DNA of 62,122 nt from an uncultured Bacteroidia bacterium (GTDB lineage Bacteria; Bacteroidota; Bacteroidia; Bacteroidales; UBA932), in NCBI GenBank assembly GCA_902784965.1, contig CACZWU010000002.1, forward strand, positions 1 to 62,122, written 5' to 3'. The translations under genes were made by a program, and so were the position numbers. The stretch's first letter is position 1. The number at the start of each line of letters is the position of its first letter. Shown in pieces: positions 39,547-50,135 of this stretch. The notes under the pieces were generated by a model. It did no database searches. It was not told the origin of the DNA and saw only the letters and a list, made by a program, of their open reading frames with translations.

Positions 39547-41598
39547 ATGCAGGCCAACATCAAGAGAGTCGGTGCTTTCTATCTGCTGTTTGTCGCGCTC
39601 GCAGCGCTGGCAACCGGGCAGATCGTGAACCTGCAGTTCATCCACAAGCCCGGCCGCAGCTATTCGGCCAAAACCACGCGCGAGGACATCCTTCCCTGCA
39701 CCCGTGGCAGCATCCTGGCCGACGACGGGCGCTACCTCGCCTTCTCGATTCCCGAATACCGCATGGGCATGGACTGCGTCCAGCCCGACTCGGCCACCTT
39801 TGCCCAGGGCATCGACTCGCTGGCTATCTGCCTGGCCAATTTCTACAAGGACAAGAAAGCCGCCCAATACAAGAAGGAGATCGTCGACCGGCGCAAGGAA
39901 GGCCTGAACGGCGGACGCCGCTACCTCTTCCTCAACCGGCGCCTGCTCACCTATCAGGAGATGAAGGAAGTCTCGTCCTTCCCCATCCTCCGGGAAGGTC
40001 GTGGACGCGGCGGACGCGACGAGGTGAAGGTGGACCACCGTACCTATCCCTACGGACGCCTGGGCTTCCGCACCCTCGGATACATCAAGGACCAGAGCGA
40101 GATTCCGACCATCGGCATCGAAGGCAGCTGTGACTCCATCCTGCGCGGCACGGACGGCCTCCAGCCGATGCGACTGACCGAAGGACGCAACTGGATCGTC
40201 GACACCGACCGGGAGACCATCGCTCCCATCGACGGACTCGACGTGCAGCTGACGCTCGACATCGACATGCAGGATATGGCTCAGAACGCCCTGATGCACA
40301 TCCTGGGCAAGACCAGCGAACTGCACGCCGGCACCGTGGTGGTGATGGAGGTGGCCACCGGCGAGATCAAGGCGATGGTCAACCTCGAGAAGAACGGCAA
40401 AGGAGGCTACGACGAGACCTACAACTATGCCATCGGACGCAAGGGAGAACCGGGCTCGGTGTTCAAGTGCGCCACGCTGACCACCCTGCTCGAAGACAAG
40501 AAGGTCACCCTCGACACCGAACTTCCCGCCACTGTGACCTGGAACTATGGCGGAGGCGAACCTTTCGTGGACCACTATCTCGACCGTTATACCACCATTT
40601 CGGTCAAACGCGCCTTCGAGATTTCCTCCAACAACATTTTCCGCATCCTGGCTGCCCGCAATTACGACAAGAATCCGAAGGAATTCCTCGACAAACTCAA
40701 CAACGAGCGCCGCATCACCTACAACTTCCCCTTCGAGCTCAAGGGAATGGCCAAGGCCAACCTCAAGGATCCCGACTTAAAGACGGGACGCGGCGCCTGG
40801 AATATGAAAGACCTGCCCCAGATCGCCATGGGCTATACCGTCGAGATCACCCCGCTCCACACCCTGAACTTCTACAACGCCATCGCCAACGAAGGCGTGA
40901 TGATGCGCCCCCACCTGGTGCGCAACTACCAGAAGGAAGGACAGATCATCCAGGAGTTCAAGCCTGAGAAGATCGGTACCGTATGCAGCAAGGAGACGGC
41001 ACACGAAGTGTGGAAAGCGATGCGCGGCGTGGTCACGTCGAAAGGCGGCACCGGTTATACGCGCTTTGAGGGATGCCCCGTGGCCGTGGCCGGCAAGACC
41101 GGTACGGCCCGTATCGTCTTCCCCAACACCGGACGCTATGAAGACCGTGCCGGCCACAAGATGCACCAGGCCACTTTCGTGGGCTTCTTCCCCTACGAGT
41201 CGCCCAAATACTCGATGATCGTGGTCGTCTATTCCGAACCTACCTTCGCCAACTTCTACGGCGCCACCTACGGCGGCCCCGTGTTCCGGGAGGTCGCCGA
41301 AGGCATCTACGCCTCGGCCATCGACTGGCAGGAGCCCATCCCACGCAAGGGCTCCCTCCCCCAGGACGACGGCTTTCTGTCCTTCCAGGGACAGGAAGAC
41401 ATCCATAAGGGGTTGGTTCCCAACGTGAAAGGAATGGGATTACGCGATGCCCTCGCTTTGCTCGAACACGCCGGCTACCAGGTTTCCTTCGAAGGAAAGG
41501 GAATCGTAGAAAGCCAGATACCGGCCGCCGGCGATACCGCCCGGGACCTCCATATCGCCCTCAAACTGAAAGAACAATACAGCCATGAGACTGAATGA
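39547..41598 (+). CDS. ftsI: Division transpeptidase (penicillin-binding protein 3) with a PASTA domain
   Basis: The 683-residue class B PBP has an N-terminal anchor and a dimerisation domain. The transpeptidase domain has SVFK (near residue 304), SSN (near 360) and KTGTA (near 516). The C-terminus (about 617-675, GLVPNVKGMGLRDALALLEH) is a PASTA domain, which may bind nascent peptidoglycan. It crosslinks septal wall with FtsW. It overlaps murE by 14 nt. Confidence 0.95.
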   Translation: MQANIKRVGAFYLLFVALAALATGQIVNLQFIHKPGRSYSAKTTREDILPCTRGSILADDGRYLAFSIPEYRMGMDCVQPDSATFAQGIDSLAICLANFYKDKKAAQYKKEIVDRRKEGLNGGRRYLFLNRRLLTYQEMKEVSSFPILREGRGRGGRDEVKVDHRTYPYGRLGFRTLGYIKDQSEIPTIGIEGSCDSILRGTDGLQPMRLTEGRNWIVDTDRETIAPIDGLDVQLTLDIDMQDMAQNALMHILGKTSELHAGTVVVMEVATGEIKAMVNLEKNGKGGYDETYNYAIGRKGEPGSVFKCATLTTLLEDKKVTLDTELPATVTWNYGGGEPFVDHYLDRYTTISVKRAFEISSNNIFRILAARNYDKNPKEFLDKLNNERRITYNFPFELKGMAKANLKDPDLKTGRGAWNMKDLPQIAMGYTVEITPLHTLNFYNAIANEGVMMRPHLVRNYQKEGQIIQEFKPEKIGTVCSKETAHEVWKAMRGVVTSKGGTGYTRFEGCPVAVAGKTGTARIVFPNTGRYEDRAGHKMHQATFVGFFPYESPKYSMIVVVYSEPTFANFYGATYGGPVFREVAEGIYASAIDWQEPIPRKGSLPQDDGFLSFQGQEDIHKGLVPNVKGMGLRDALALLEHAGYQVSFEGKGIVESQIPAAGDTARDLHIALKLKEQYSHETE

Positions 41599-43051
41599 CA
41601 TACTGAAAGGCATCGACCTCGTCGCGACGCAAGGCGACCTGCAGCGGGAGATCAGCCACCTGACCTTCGACTCGCGCAGCTGCCAGCCGGGATCGCTCTT
41701 CATCGCCGTCCCCGGGACCGCCGTCGACGGGCACAAATTCATTGCCAAGGCCGTCGAAGCCGGCGCCTCCGCCGTCATCTACCAGAACGACACCGAAGGA
41801 CTGGACCGGCTGGGCGACACCACCCTGGTGAAAGTGGCCGACAGCCGGAAGGCCCTCGCCCTGGCCGCCGACAACTGGTACGGCCATCCTTCCGGCAAGC
41901 TCTCGCTGGTGGGCATTACAGGCACCAACGGCAAGACCACGACCGTCACCCTGCTCTACAACCTGTTCACGCAGCTGGGCTGGGCCTGCGGCCTGATCTC
42001 GACCATCGCCAACTACATCGACGGCGAGCGGCTGGAGACCAGCCATACCACCCCCGACCCCATCGAACTCAACGCCCTGCTGGCGCGGATGGTCGAGAAG
42101 GGCTGCAACTACTGCTTCATGGAGGTGAGCTCGCACTCCGTCGACCAGGAGCGCATCGCCGGCCTGGAGTTCAAGGTGGCCATCTTCTCCAACCTGACGC
42201 ACGACCACCTCGACTACCACAAGACCTTCGCCGCCTACCGCGACTGCAAGAAACGCTTCTTCGACGGCCTGCCGAAGACCGCTTTCGCCCTGACCAACGT
42301 AGACGACCGCAACGGTGAGGTGATGGTGCAGAACACGGCCGCCCAGGTGCGCACCTACGCCTGCAAGCGGATGGCCGACTTCCGCTGCAAGATCATCGAG
42401 GAGAGCCTCGAGGGGATGCTGGTGAGCATCGACGGCACCCAGGTCTGGACGCGCTTCATCGGTGCGCACAATGCCTACAACCTGTTGGCCGTCTACGGCA
42501 CCGCCGTGCTGCTGGGTGCCAAACCCGAAGAGGTGCTGGTACAGCTCAGCGCCCTGGGCCCGGTCGCCGGACGGCTCGACTTCGTCCGCGGCGGCAACGA
42601 CCTGACCGGCGTGGTGGACTATTCCCACACGCCCGATGCCCTGGAAAATGCCCTCCGCACGCTCCGCGAGACCTGCCAGGACCGCTGCCTGGTATGCGTG
42701 TTCGGCTGCGGCGGCGACCGTGACCGCACCAAGCGCCCGGAAATGGGCGTCATCGCCGCCAAATATGCCGACCGCGTGGTGGTGACCTCCGACAACCCGC
42801 GCACCGAAGAGCCCGAAGCCATCATCCGGGAGATCCGTGCCGGCATGGATGCCGCCGCCCGGGCCAAGAGCCTCTTCATCACCGACCGGCGCGAAGCCAT
42901 CCGCACCGCCCTGATGACCGCCCCGCAGGGAGCGGTGATCCTGGTGGCCGGCAAGGGACACGAAGATTACCAGATCATCGGCACCACCAAGATCCACTTC
43001 GACGACAAGGAAGTGATCGCCGAAACCTTCGAAGAAATGAGCCAAAACTGA
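41585..43051 (+). CDS. murE: UDP-MurNAc-tripeptide synthetase (meso-diaminopimelate adding)
   Basis: The 488-residue Mur ligase has GITGTNGKTTTVTLL near residue 115, MEVSSHSVDQERI and the amino-acid selector DNPRTEEP near residue 404. DNPR indicates meso-diaminopimelate rather than lysine. It adds the third residue of the peptide stem. murF, which often follows, is absent here. Confidence 0.96.
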   Translation: MRLNDILKGIDLVATQGDLQREISHLTFDSRSCQPGSLFIAVPGTAVDGHKFIAKAVEAGASAVIYQNDTEGLDRLGDTTLVKVADSRKALALAADNWYGHPSGKLSLVGITGTNGKTTTVTLLYNLFTQLGWACGLISTIANYIDGERLETSHTTPDPIELNALLARMVEKGCNYCFMEVSSHSVDQERIAGLEFKVAIFSNLTHDHLDYHKTFAAYRDCKKRFFDGLPKTAFALTNVDDRNGEVMVQNTAAQVRTYACKRMADFRCKIIEESLEGMLVSIDGTQVWTRFIGAHNAYNLLAVYGTAVLLGAKPEEVLVQLSALGPVAGRLDFVRGGNDLTGVVDYSHTPDALENALRTLRETCQDRCLVCVFGCGGDRDRTKRPEMGVIAAKYADRVVVTSDNPRTEEPEAIIREIRAGMDAAARAKSLFITDRREAIRTALMTAPQGAVILVAGKGHEDYQIIGTTKIHFDDKEVIAETFEEMSQN

Positions 43052-43074
43052 CCCTAGACGCTAAAACCTGACCT

Positions 43075-44265
43075 ATGCTCTACCATCTGTTTGAATATCT
43101 TGAACAATCCGGTATCGACTTCCCCGGATCCGGCCTGATGCAATACATCTCGTTCCGGTCCATATGCTGTGCGGTGGTGGCCATCCTCACCTCCATGCTC
43201 ATCGGCAAGTCGATCATCGCCAAACTGCAGAAGAAGCAGATCGGCGAGACCATCCGCGACCTCGGCCTCGAAGGCCAGCTGCAGAAGAAAGGCACCCCGA
43301 CCATGGGCGGCATCATCATCCTGCTGTCGATCCTGGTGCCGGTGCTGCTGTTCGGCGACCTGACCAACATCAACATCCAGCTGCTGATCCTGACCACCGT
43401 CTGGCTCGGCGCGCTGGGTTTCATCGACGACTACATCAAGGTATTCAAGCACAACAAGGAAGGCCTCAACGGCAAATACAAGATCGTGGGCCAGGTGCTG
43501 CTGGGCGTAGCCGTGGGCCTGACCCTCTACCTGACCGCCGACCAGGGCGTGAGCTACAGCCGCACCACCATCCCCTTCTTCAAGGGCAATGAGTTCGACT
43601 ACAAGTGGCTGGTCCCCTTCTCGGGCCCCGTGGTGCGCGCACTGCAGGGCGGCCTCTACGTGGTCGTGATCACCTTCATCATCACCGCCTGCTCCAACGG
43701 CACCAACCTGACCGACGGCATGGACGGCCTGGCGGCCGGCGTTTCGGCCATCGTGGGCGCGACCATCGGCGTGCTGGCCTACGTGTCGGGCCACACGGGC
43801 TTCGCCGAATACCTCAACATCATGTATCTCCCCAACAGCGGTGAAGTGGCCGTCTACGTGAGCTGCTTCGTGGGAGCGCTCCTGGGCTTCCTGTGGTACA
43901 ATTCCTTCCCGGCCCAGGTGTTCATGGGCGACACGGGCTCGCTGGCCCTGGGCGGCATCATCGGCGTGATGGCCATCCTCATCCGGAAGGAGCTGCTGCT
44001 GCCCATCCTCTGCGGCGTGTTCCTCGTGGAAAGCCTCTCGGTCATCATCCAGCGTTATTATTTCAAATACACCAAGAAAAAGACCGGTACCGGCGTGCGC
44101 GTGTTCCGGATGTCTCCCCTCCACCACCATTTCCAGAAGGAGAATCCTGACGCGCTCATCCAGTCCCCGAAACAAATACAACCCGAAAACAAGATCGTCG
44201 TGCGTTTCTGGATCGTTTCGATCATCCTCGCGGTCTTGACCATCGTAACCCTGAAAATCAGATAA
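43075..44265 (+). CDS. mraY: Phospho-MurNAc-pentapeptide transferase
   Basis: The 396-residue integral membrane enzyme makes lipid I. It has about ten hydrophobic segments and the catalytic motifs [39 protein letters not shown] and HHHFQ. The length exceeds E. coli MraY (360 residues), as is usual in Bacteroidota. murE lies 23 nt upstream and murD 2 nt downstream. Confidence 0.96.
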   Translation: MLYHLFEYLEQSGIDFPGSGLMQYISFRSICCAVVAILTSMLIGKSIIAKLQKKQIGETIRDLGLEGQLQKKGTPTMGGIIILLSILVPVLLFGDLTNINIQLLILTTVWLGALGFIDDYIKVFKHNKEGLNGKYKIVGQVLLGVAVGLTLYLTADQGVSYSRTTIPFFKGNEFDYKWLVPFSGPVVRALQGGLYVVVITFIITACSNGTNLTDGMDGLAAGVSAIVGATIGVLAYVSGHTGFAEYLNIMYLPNSGEVAVYVSCFVGALLGFLWYNSFPAQVFMGDTGSLALGGIIGVMAILIRKELLLPILCGVFLVESLSVIIQRYYFKYTKKKTGTGVRVFRMSPLHHHFQKENPDALIQSPKQIQPENKIVVRFWIVSIILAVLTIVTLKIR

Positions 44266-44267
44266 GC

Positions 44268-45599
44268 ATGAAAAAAGCAGTCATCCTCGGCGGCGGCGAA
44301 AGCGGCGTAGGTGCAGCCGTGCTGGCCAAAGTGCAGCACTTCGACACCTTCCTCTCGGACAGCGGATCCCTCAAGGACAATTTCCGCAGTCAGCTGCAAA
44401 AATGGGAGATTCCCTTCGAAGAAGGCGGACACACCCCCGAAAAGATCCTCGATGCGGACCTCGTGATCAAGAGCCCCGGCATCCCCGAGACGGCACCGCT
44501 GGTGGTGCGCCTGCGCGAACAGGGCACGCCCATCATCTCCGAGATCGAGTTCGCCGGCTACTACGATACGGCCAAGAAGATCTGCATTACCGGCAGCAAC
44601 GGCAAGACCACGACCACCTCGCTGATCTATTTCCTGCTGCAGAACGCGGGCCTCAACGTGGGCCTGGGCGGCAACATCGGCAAAAGCTACGCCCTGCAGG
44701 TGGCCACCGAGAAGCACGACATCTACGTGTTGGAGCTCAGCAGCTTCCAGCTCGACGGCATGTATGACTTCAAGGCCGACATCGCCGTGCTGATGAACAT
44801 CACGCCCGACCACCTCGACCGCTACGACCACTGCTTCCAGAACTATATCAACGCCAAGTTCCGCATCACCCGCAACATGAAGCCGGAAGACTGTTTCATC
44901 TTCTGCTCCGACGACGAGGTGACCATCGGCGAGCTCAACAAGATCGTGCTGCAGGCCCGCAAGCTGCCGTTCACCCAGAACGGCACGGTGGAGGAAGGCG
45001 CCTGGCTCGAAGACGACACCCTGCGGGTGCGCTTCGACGACGACGAGTTCGACATCCTGGTGCGTGACCTCTCGCTCAAAGGCAAGCACAACGTCTACAA
45101 TTCGATGGCCGCGGCCATCACCGGCAAGATCATGAACGTCACCAACGAGACCATCCGCCGGTCGCTGACCACCTTCGAAGGGGTGGAGCACCGCATGGAG
45201 AAGGTGATGACGGTAGGCGGCGTGCTCTACGTCAACGACTCGAAGGCCACCAACGTCAACTCCACCTGGTATGCGCTCGAGAGCGTCCAGACCCCGATCG
45301 TCCTGATCCTGGGCGGCACCGACAAGGGCAACGACTACGCACCCATCGCCGACCTGGTGCGCGAGAAGGTGAAAGCCATCGTCTGCCTGGGCGTGGACAA
45401 CAAGAAGATCAAGGATTTCTTCGGCGCGATGGTGCCCGTCTACGAGACACTTTCGGCCGAAGACTGCGTAAACAAATGCGCCGAACTGGCCGTTTCGGGC
45501 GACACCGTGCTGCTGAGTCCCTGCTGCGCCAGCTTCGACCTGTTCAAGAACTATGAAGACCGCGGACGCCAATTCAAGGAAGCGGTAAGGAGGCTGTAG
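44268..45599 (+). CDS. murD: UDP-MurNAc-L-alanine:D-glutamate ligase
   Basis: The 443-residue Mur ligase has GGGESGVGAAVLA at the N-terminus, ITGSNGKTTTTSLIY (ATP site), LELSSFQLDGM and LGGTDKGNDY in the C-terminal domain. It adds D-Glu to UDP-MurNAc-L-Ala. The gene follows mraY by 2 nt and precedes ftsW by 1 nt. Confidence 0.96.
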   Translation: MKKAVILGGGESGVGAAVLAKVQHFDTFLSDSGSLKDNFRSQLQKWEIPFEEGGHTPEKILDADLVIKSPGIPETAPLVVRLREQGTPIISEIEFAGYYDTAKKICITGSNGKTTTTSLIYFLLQNAGLNVGLGGNIGKSYALQVATEKHDIYVLELSSFQLDGMYDFKADIAVLMNITPDHLDRYDHCFQNYINAKFRITRNMKPEDCFIFCSDDEVTIGELNKIVLQARKLPFTQNGTVEEGAWLEDDTLRVRFDDDEFDILVRDLSLKGKHNVYNSMAAAITGKIMNVTNETIRRSLTTFEGVEHRMEKVMTVGGVLYVNDSKATNVNSTWYALESVQTPIVLILGGTDKGNDYAPIADLVREKVKAIVCLGVDNKKIKDFFGAMVPVYETLSAEDCVNKCAELAVSGDTVLLSPCCASFDLFKNYEDRGRQFKEAVRRL

Positions 45600-45600
45600 C

Positions 45601-46911
45601 ATGAACCAGTTCTGGAAACTCAAAGGCGACCGGGTCATCTGGATCATCGTGGTGTTCTTCGCGATGATCTCGATTGCCGCCGTCTTCTCGTCGAGCAGCT
45701 TCCTGGCTTCTTCGCGCGGCATCAGCAAGGTCGCCATCTTCATGGAGCAGACCAAGTCGGTGCTGATGGGTTTCCTCGCCCTGCTGATCTGCTACCTCAT
45801 CCCGCTGCGTTTCTACCGCACCTTCTCCTTCGTCATCTACGGCGCGTCAGTGCTGATGCTCCTGATGCTTTTCGTCCCGGGTCTCCGCGCGGAAATCAAC
45901 GGCGCCGTCCGCGGCATCAAGATCCACGGACATACGTTCCAGGTGTTCGAGTTCGCCAAGATCGGCGTGATCCTCTACCTGGCGCGCGCACTCGAGCTTT
46001 GGGGCGACACCCTCGACGACTTCAAGCAGTTCGCCCTGAAGATTCTGTTGCCTGTGGGCGCAGTCTGCCTGCTCATCATGCAGAACAGTTTCTCCTCCGC
46101 CCTGCTGATCGGCCTGATCAGCTTCCTGGTGCTCTTCTTCATGAACGTAAGCCTCAAGAACCTGGGCATCACGGTGGGCATCCTGATGGCGGCCCTGCTG
46201 CTGATGTTCCTCACCTACCATGCCTTCTTTGCCGGTAGGCCGCAGCGGCTCGAATCGAGCGTGGGCAAGATATTCAACCGCTTCGGCACGGTGGAAGGAC
46301 GTCTGACCGCCCACTTCCAGAAAGAGGAGCAGGACTTTGAGAGCCTCTCCCGCCAAGAGCAGCAGGAGCTCAAGGACAAGGACCGCCAGAGCGAAAACGC
46401 CAAGGTCGCCATCTCCGAAGGCGGCATCTTTGGCAAGGGTCCGGGCAAGAGCACCCAGCGCTACTCCCTGTCGATGGCCTTCTCCGATTTCATCTACGCC
46501 TTCATCGTGGAAGAGTACGGCCTCCTGGGTGGGGTGTTCGTCATCCTGCTCTACTTGATCTTCCTCTTCCGCTGCATCCGGCTCTGCCAGCGGTGCAAGG
46601 CCACCTATTCCAGCGTCCTGATCGCGGGCCTCTCGTTCCTGATCACCACCCAGGCCTTCCTGCATATCCTGGTCAACGTACGCATCCTCCCCATCACCGG
46701 CCACACCCTCCCGCTGATCAGCCACGGCGGCACGGCGTACCTCGTGCTGAGCGGGGCCTTCGGCATGATCCTCTCGGTCAACAAGCAGCTGGAGAAACAG
46801 GACGCCCAGGAGAAAGCTGCGGCGGCCGCCGCTGCCGAGGCCACCACCGCGACCGTCTCGACCAATACCATCGAATCCACCGAATTCAATTATACGACAA
46901 GCGATGAATAA
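45601..46911 (+). CDS. ftsW: Division-specific SEDS glycosyltransferase FtsW
   Basis: The 436-residue SEDS protein has about ten membrane helices and the conserved regions FEFAKIGVILYLARAL, GGIFGKGPGKSTQRYSLSM and a late PLISHGGTAYLVLSGAFGM. It polymerises lipid II at the septum with FtsI. The C-terminal cytoplasmic tail (about 40 residues) is rich in Ala and Thr. It overlaps murG by 8 nt. Confidence 0.95.
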   Translation: MNQFWKLKGDRVIWIIVVFFAMISIAAVFSSSSFLASSRGISKVAIFMEQTKSVLMGFLALLICYLIPLRFYRTFSFVIYGASVLMLLMLFVPGLRAEINGAVRGIKIHGHTFQVFEFAKIGVILYLARALELWGDTLDDFKQFALKILLPVGAVCLLIMQNSFSSALLIGLISFLVLFFMNVSLKNLGITVGILMAALLLMFLTYHAFFAGRPQRLESSVGKIFNRFGTVEGRLTAHFQKEEQDFESLSRQEQQELKDKDRQSENAKVAISEGGIFGKGPGKSTQRYSLSMAFSDFIYAFIVEEYGLLGGVFVILLYLIFLFRCIRLCQRCKATYSSVLIAGLSFLITTQAFLHILVNVRILPITGHTLPLISHGGTAYLVLSGAFGMILSVNKQLEKQDAQEKAAAAAAAEATTATVSTNTIESTEFNYTTSDE

Positions 46912-48010
46912 TCCACGTATCATCATCAGTGGCGGCGGCACCGGCGGGCACATCTTCCCCGCCCTGTCGATCGCAGGCTCCATCAAGGACCTCTGCCCCG
47001 AAGCGGAAATCCTCTTTGTGGGGGCGGAAGGCAAGATGGAGATGGAACGCGTGCCGGCGGCCGGCTATAAAATCATCGGTCTGCCCGTGGCAGGCCTGCA
47101 GCGTTCGCTCTCGCCCAAGAATCTCGCTCTCCCGGCCAAAATCGTCAGGAGCGTCCGCAAGGCGGGCGAAATCATCAAGGATTTCAAGCCCGACGTCGCC
47201 GTGGGTGTGGGCGGCTATGCCAGCGCGCCGCTGCTGTGGAGTGCCTCCCACAAGGGAATCCCCTGCCTCATCCAGGAGCAGAATTCCTATGCCGGCCTGA
47301 CCAACAAGATCCTGGCGAAACGCGCAGCCTGCATCTGCACCGCCTATGAGGGCATGGAGCGTTTCTTCCCGGCCGACCGCATCATCCTCACCGGCAACCC
47401 CATCCGCAAGGAGATTGCCCCGGCCACGCCGCAGCAGCGGGAGGAAGGTTATCGCTTCTACGGGCTCGACCCGGCCAAGAAGACGCTCTTCGTAGTGGGC
47501 GGGAGCCTGGGCTGCGGCACCCTCAACCGGGTGATGCGCCAATGGGTGGAGACGCGTGCCGCGAGCGCGGACTACCAGGTGATCTGGCAATGCGGCAAGT
47601 ATTACAAGAGCGGCATCGACGAATTTATGGCGGGACGCAACGTACCCAACCTGGTCTACACCGACTTCATCCAGCGGATGGACCTGGCCTATGCCGTGGC
47701 CGACCTGCTGGTTTCGCGTGCGGGGGCCGGCACCATCTCGGAACTCTGCGTGGCAGGGAAAGCCACGATTTTCGTCCCCTCGCCCAACGTGTCGGAAGAC
47801 CACCAGACGCACAATGCGATGGCGCTGGTGGGCAAGAATGCGGCGTTGATGGTGCGCGATGCCGAGGCGGAGGAGAAACTCATCGACACGTTCGAAGGGC
47901 TCCTGGCCGACGAGGCCCGACTGGCCGACCTTGAGACGAACATCCTGAAGCTCGGCAAGAAGGACGCTTCAGAAGTGATTGCCAAAGAAGTTTTAAAATT
48001 GGTAAAATAA
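46904..48010 (+). CDS. murG: UDP-GlcNAc transferase making lipid II
   Basis: The 368-residue GT28 enzyme has ISGGGTGGHIFPALSIA, VGVGGYASAPLL, LIQEQNSYAGLTNK and SRAGAGTISELCVAGKATIFVP. It transfers GlcNAc to lipid I on the inner face of the membrane. Its stop shares a base with the murC start (TAATG). Confidence 0.96.
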   Translation: MNNPRIIISGGGTGGHIFPALSIAGSIKDLCPEAEILFVGAEGKMEMERVPAAGYKIIGLPVAGLQRSLSPKNLALPAKIVRSVRKAGEIIKDFKPDVAVGVGGYASAPLLWSASHKGIPCLIQEQNSYAGLTNKILAKRAACICTAYEGMERFFPADRIILTGNPIRKEIAPATPQQREEGYRFYGLDPAKKTLFVVGGSLGCGTLNRVMRQWVETRAASADYQVIWQCGKYYKSGIDEFMAGRNVPNLVYTDFIQRMDLAYAVADLLVSRAGAGTISELCVAGKATIFVPSPNVSEDHQTHNAMALVGKNAALMVRDAEAEEKLIDTFEGLLADEARLADLETNILKLGKKDASEVIAKEVLKLVK

Positions 48011-49365
48011 TGTATACGCATTATTATTTCATAGGGATCGGGGGCATCGGCATGAGCGCCATCGCCCGGTACTTCAAGCACCAGGGCTTCGCCGTGTCGG
48101 GCTACGACCGCACGCCGTCGGCGCTGACCCATGCGCTGGAAGAGGAAGGCATTGCCGTCCACTACGAGGACGACATCGACGCCATTCCGAAAGACATCGC
48201 CCATACCTTTGTAATCTACACCCCGGCGATTCCCGACGACCTCAACGAGCTCCGCTACGTGCGCAGCCACTGCTACCCGCTGTGCAAGCGCTCGAAAGCC
48301 CTGGGCGAGATCGCCCGCGGCCAGGAGTGTCTCGCCGTGTCGGGCACCCACGGCAAGACGACTACCAGCACCCTGCTCGCCCACATCCTCACCCAGTCGG
48401 GTGAAGGGTGCAATGCCTTCCTGGGCGGCATCTCGAAGAACTACAACTCCAACCTGCTGCTGAGCCGGAACCCGGTCCTGGTGGCCGAGGCCGACGAATT
48501 CGACCGTTCCTTCCTGCAGCTGCATCCCCATATCGCCGTAGTGACCGCCACCGATGCCGACCACCTCGACATCTACAACGACCACGCCCACGTGGTGGAG
48601 GCCTTCGGCCAGTTCACGGCCCAGGTCGACGCCGACGGCGCCGTGGTCGTCAAGCACGGGGTCGATGTGCCCCTGGCCGATACCACCGCCAAGGTCTGGC
48701 GCTACGCCTACGACACGCCATGCGACTTCTATGCGTCCGACATCACGCCGCTCGCGGGCGGGCGCTTCGATTTCACGCTCAACCACCCGGGCGGACGCAT
48801 CGAACACTGCACGGTCGGCATTCCGGGCTGGGTCAACGTTGAAAACGCCGTGGCGGCTTCGGCCATCGCCCTGCTCCACGGCACCACACCCGAAGCTATC
48901 CGCTCGGCCCTGGCCACCTTCCAGGGCGTGGCACGCCGCTTCGACATCCACCTCAACACTCCGCGCGTCGCCTATATCGACGACTACGCCCACCATCCCA
49001 ACGAGATCCGGGCCGCCATCAGCTCGATGCGCAACATCTTCCCCGGCCGGAAACTGCTCGGCATCTTCCAGCCGCATCTCTATACCCGCACCCGCGACTT
49101 CGCGCCCGACTTCGCCGACGCCCTCAGCGGGCTCGACGCACTGATCCTCCTGCCCATCTACCCGGCGCGGGAGGAACCCATCCCGGGCGTCAACGCAGAA
49201 CTCATCTTCGACCAGGTGAAACTCAGCGACAAAGTGCTGATTCCCAAGGAACAGCTGATGGACTACCTGAAGACCCGCGACATCGACTGCCTGGTCACCC
49301 TGGGCGCCGGTGACATCGACCGCTTCATCGGTCCCATTGAAACCTATCTCAAGACCCGCGTATGA
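48010..49365 (+). CDS. murC: UDP-MurNAc:L-alanine ligase
   Basis: The 451-residue Mur ligase has GIGGIGMSAIARYF, AVSGTHGKTTTSTLL near residue 110, EADEFDRSFLQL and YIDDYAHHPNEIRA. It adds the first residue to UDP-MurNAc. Its stop overlaps the ftsQ start by 4 nt. Confidence 0.96.
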   Translation: MYTHYYFIGIGGIGMSAIARYFKHQGFAVSGYDRTPSALTHALEEEGIAVHYEDDIDAIPKDIAHTFVIYTPAIPDDLNELRYVRSHCYPLCKRSKALGEIARGQECLAVSGTHGKTTTSTLLAHILTQSGEGCNAFLGGISKNYNSNLLLSRNPVLVAEADEFDRSFLQLHPHIAVVTATDADHLDIYNDHAHVVEAFGQFTAQVDADGAVVVKHGVDVPLADTTAKVWRYAYDTPCDFYASDITPLAGGRFDFTLNHPGGRIEHCTVGIPGWVNVENAVAASAIALLHGTTPEAIRSALATFQGVARRFDIHLNTPRVAYIDDYAHHPNEIRAAISSMRNIFPGRKLLGIFQPHLYTRTRDFAPDFADALSGLDALILLPIYPAREEPIPGVNAELIFDQVKLSDKVLIPKEQLMDYLKTRDIDCLVTLGAGDIDRFIGPIETYLKTRV

Positions 49366-50135
49366 TCCGGCGCATCCTCCTTACCTCCCTGATCGTGCTC
49401 CTGTCGGGCGGACTGCTCGGCTGCTACTTCTACTTTGTGGGCGTACTGGCCCGCGAAGGCGGACAGCAGGCCCGTTGCCGCCAGGTGGAAGTATTCCTGC
49501 CCGACTCGCTGGAGAGTTCGGTCGTGGACAGGCAGGAGGTGCAGGCCTTCCTCCGGAAAAGCATCGGCCGGCCCATCGACAGCATCGACCTCCATGCCCT
49601 TGAAACCCAGCTCCGCAGCCGCGGCGAGGTGATGGGAGCCGAGGTGTACACCTCCGGCGGGCAGACGCTCACCGCCCGCATCACCCAGCGCAAACCGGTG
49701 GTCCGCCTGGAAAACGGGACAGCGCGCTGGTATGCCGACCCGGAAGGATATCTCTTCCCGGTCCGCAACGCGGTGGACGTGCCCCTGGTCACCGGCCATC
49801 TCCCCCTCTCCCTGGAAGCCTCCTACAAGGGCTTCGCACCGGAGCAGGAGCAGGCCTGGATGGACGGCGTGGTGGAGCTGGCCCGCTATATCGACAGCAA
49901 ACCCGTGTTGCGGCGCGAAATCGAACAGATCGACGTGGCCCCCGACGGAGACCTCGTCCTCTACACCCGCCAGCCCGGGCCCAGCATCATCTTCGGCGAC
50001 AGCGGCGACTACATCACCAAATTCCAGAAACTGGAGGCCTGGTGGCGCAACATCGAGCCCCAACTCGAAAAAGGCAAAACCTACAGGACTATTAATTTAA
50101 AGTATAACCAACAGATAATTTGCAGGCAGTTATGA
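49362..50135 (+). CDS. ftsQ: FtsQ-like division protein
   Basis: The 257-residue protein has one N-terminal membrane helix (about residues 4-26) and a periplasmic POTRA-like region (SVVDRQEVQAFLRKSIGRPI...). A beta domain follows that ends in a segment conserved at the position between murC and ftsA. Similarity to E. coli FtsQ is low, so the call rests on topology and synteny. It overlaps ftsA by 4 nt. Confidence 0.85.
   Translation: MIRRILLTSLIVLLSGGLLGCYFYFVGVLAREGGQQARCRQVEVFLPDSLESSVVDRQEVQAFLRKSIGRPIDSIDLHALETQLRSRGEVMGAEVYTSGGQTLTARITQRKPVVRLENGTARWYADPEGYLFPVRNAVDVPLVTGHLPLSLEASYKGFAPEQEQAWMDGVVELARYIDSKPVLRREIEQIDVAPDGDLVLYTRQPGPSIIFGDSGDYITKFQKLEAWWRNIEPQLEKGKTYRTINLKYNQQIICRQL

Noticed and set aside
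41585-49365. Missing murF and ddl as a sign of a broken dcw cluster
   Set aside because: In Bacteroidota these genes are commonly located elsewhere, and all cluster genes here look intact.
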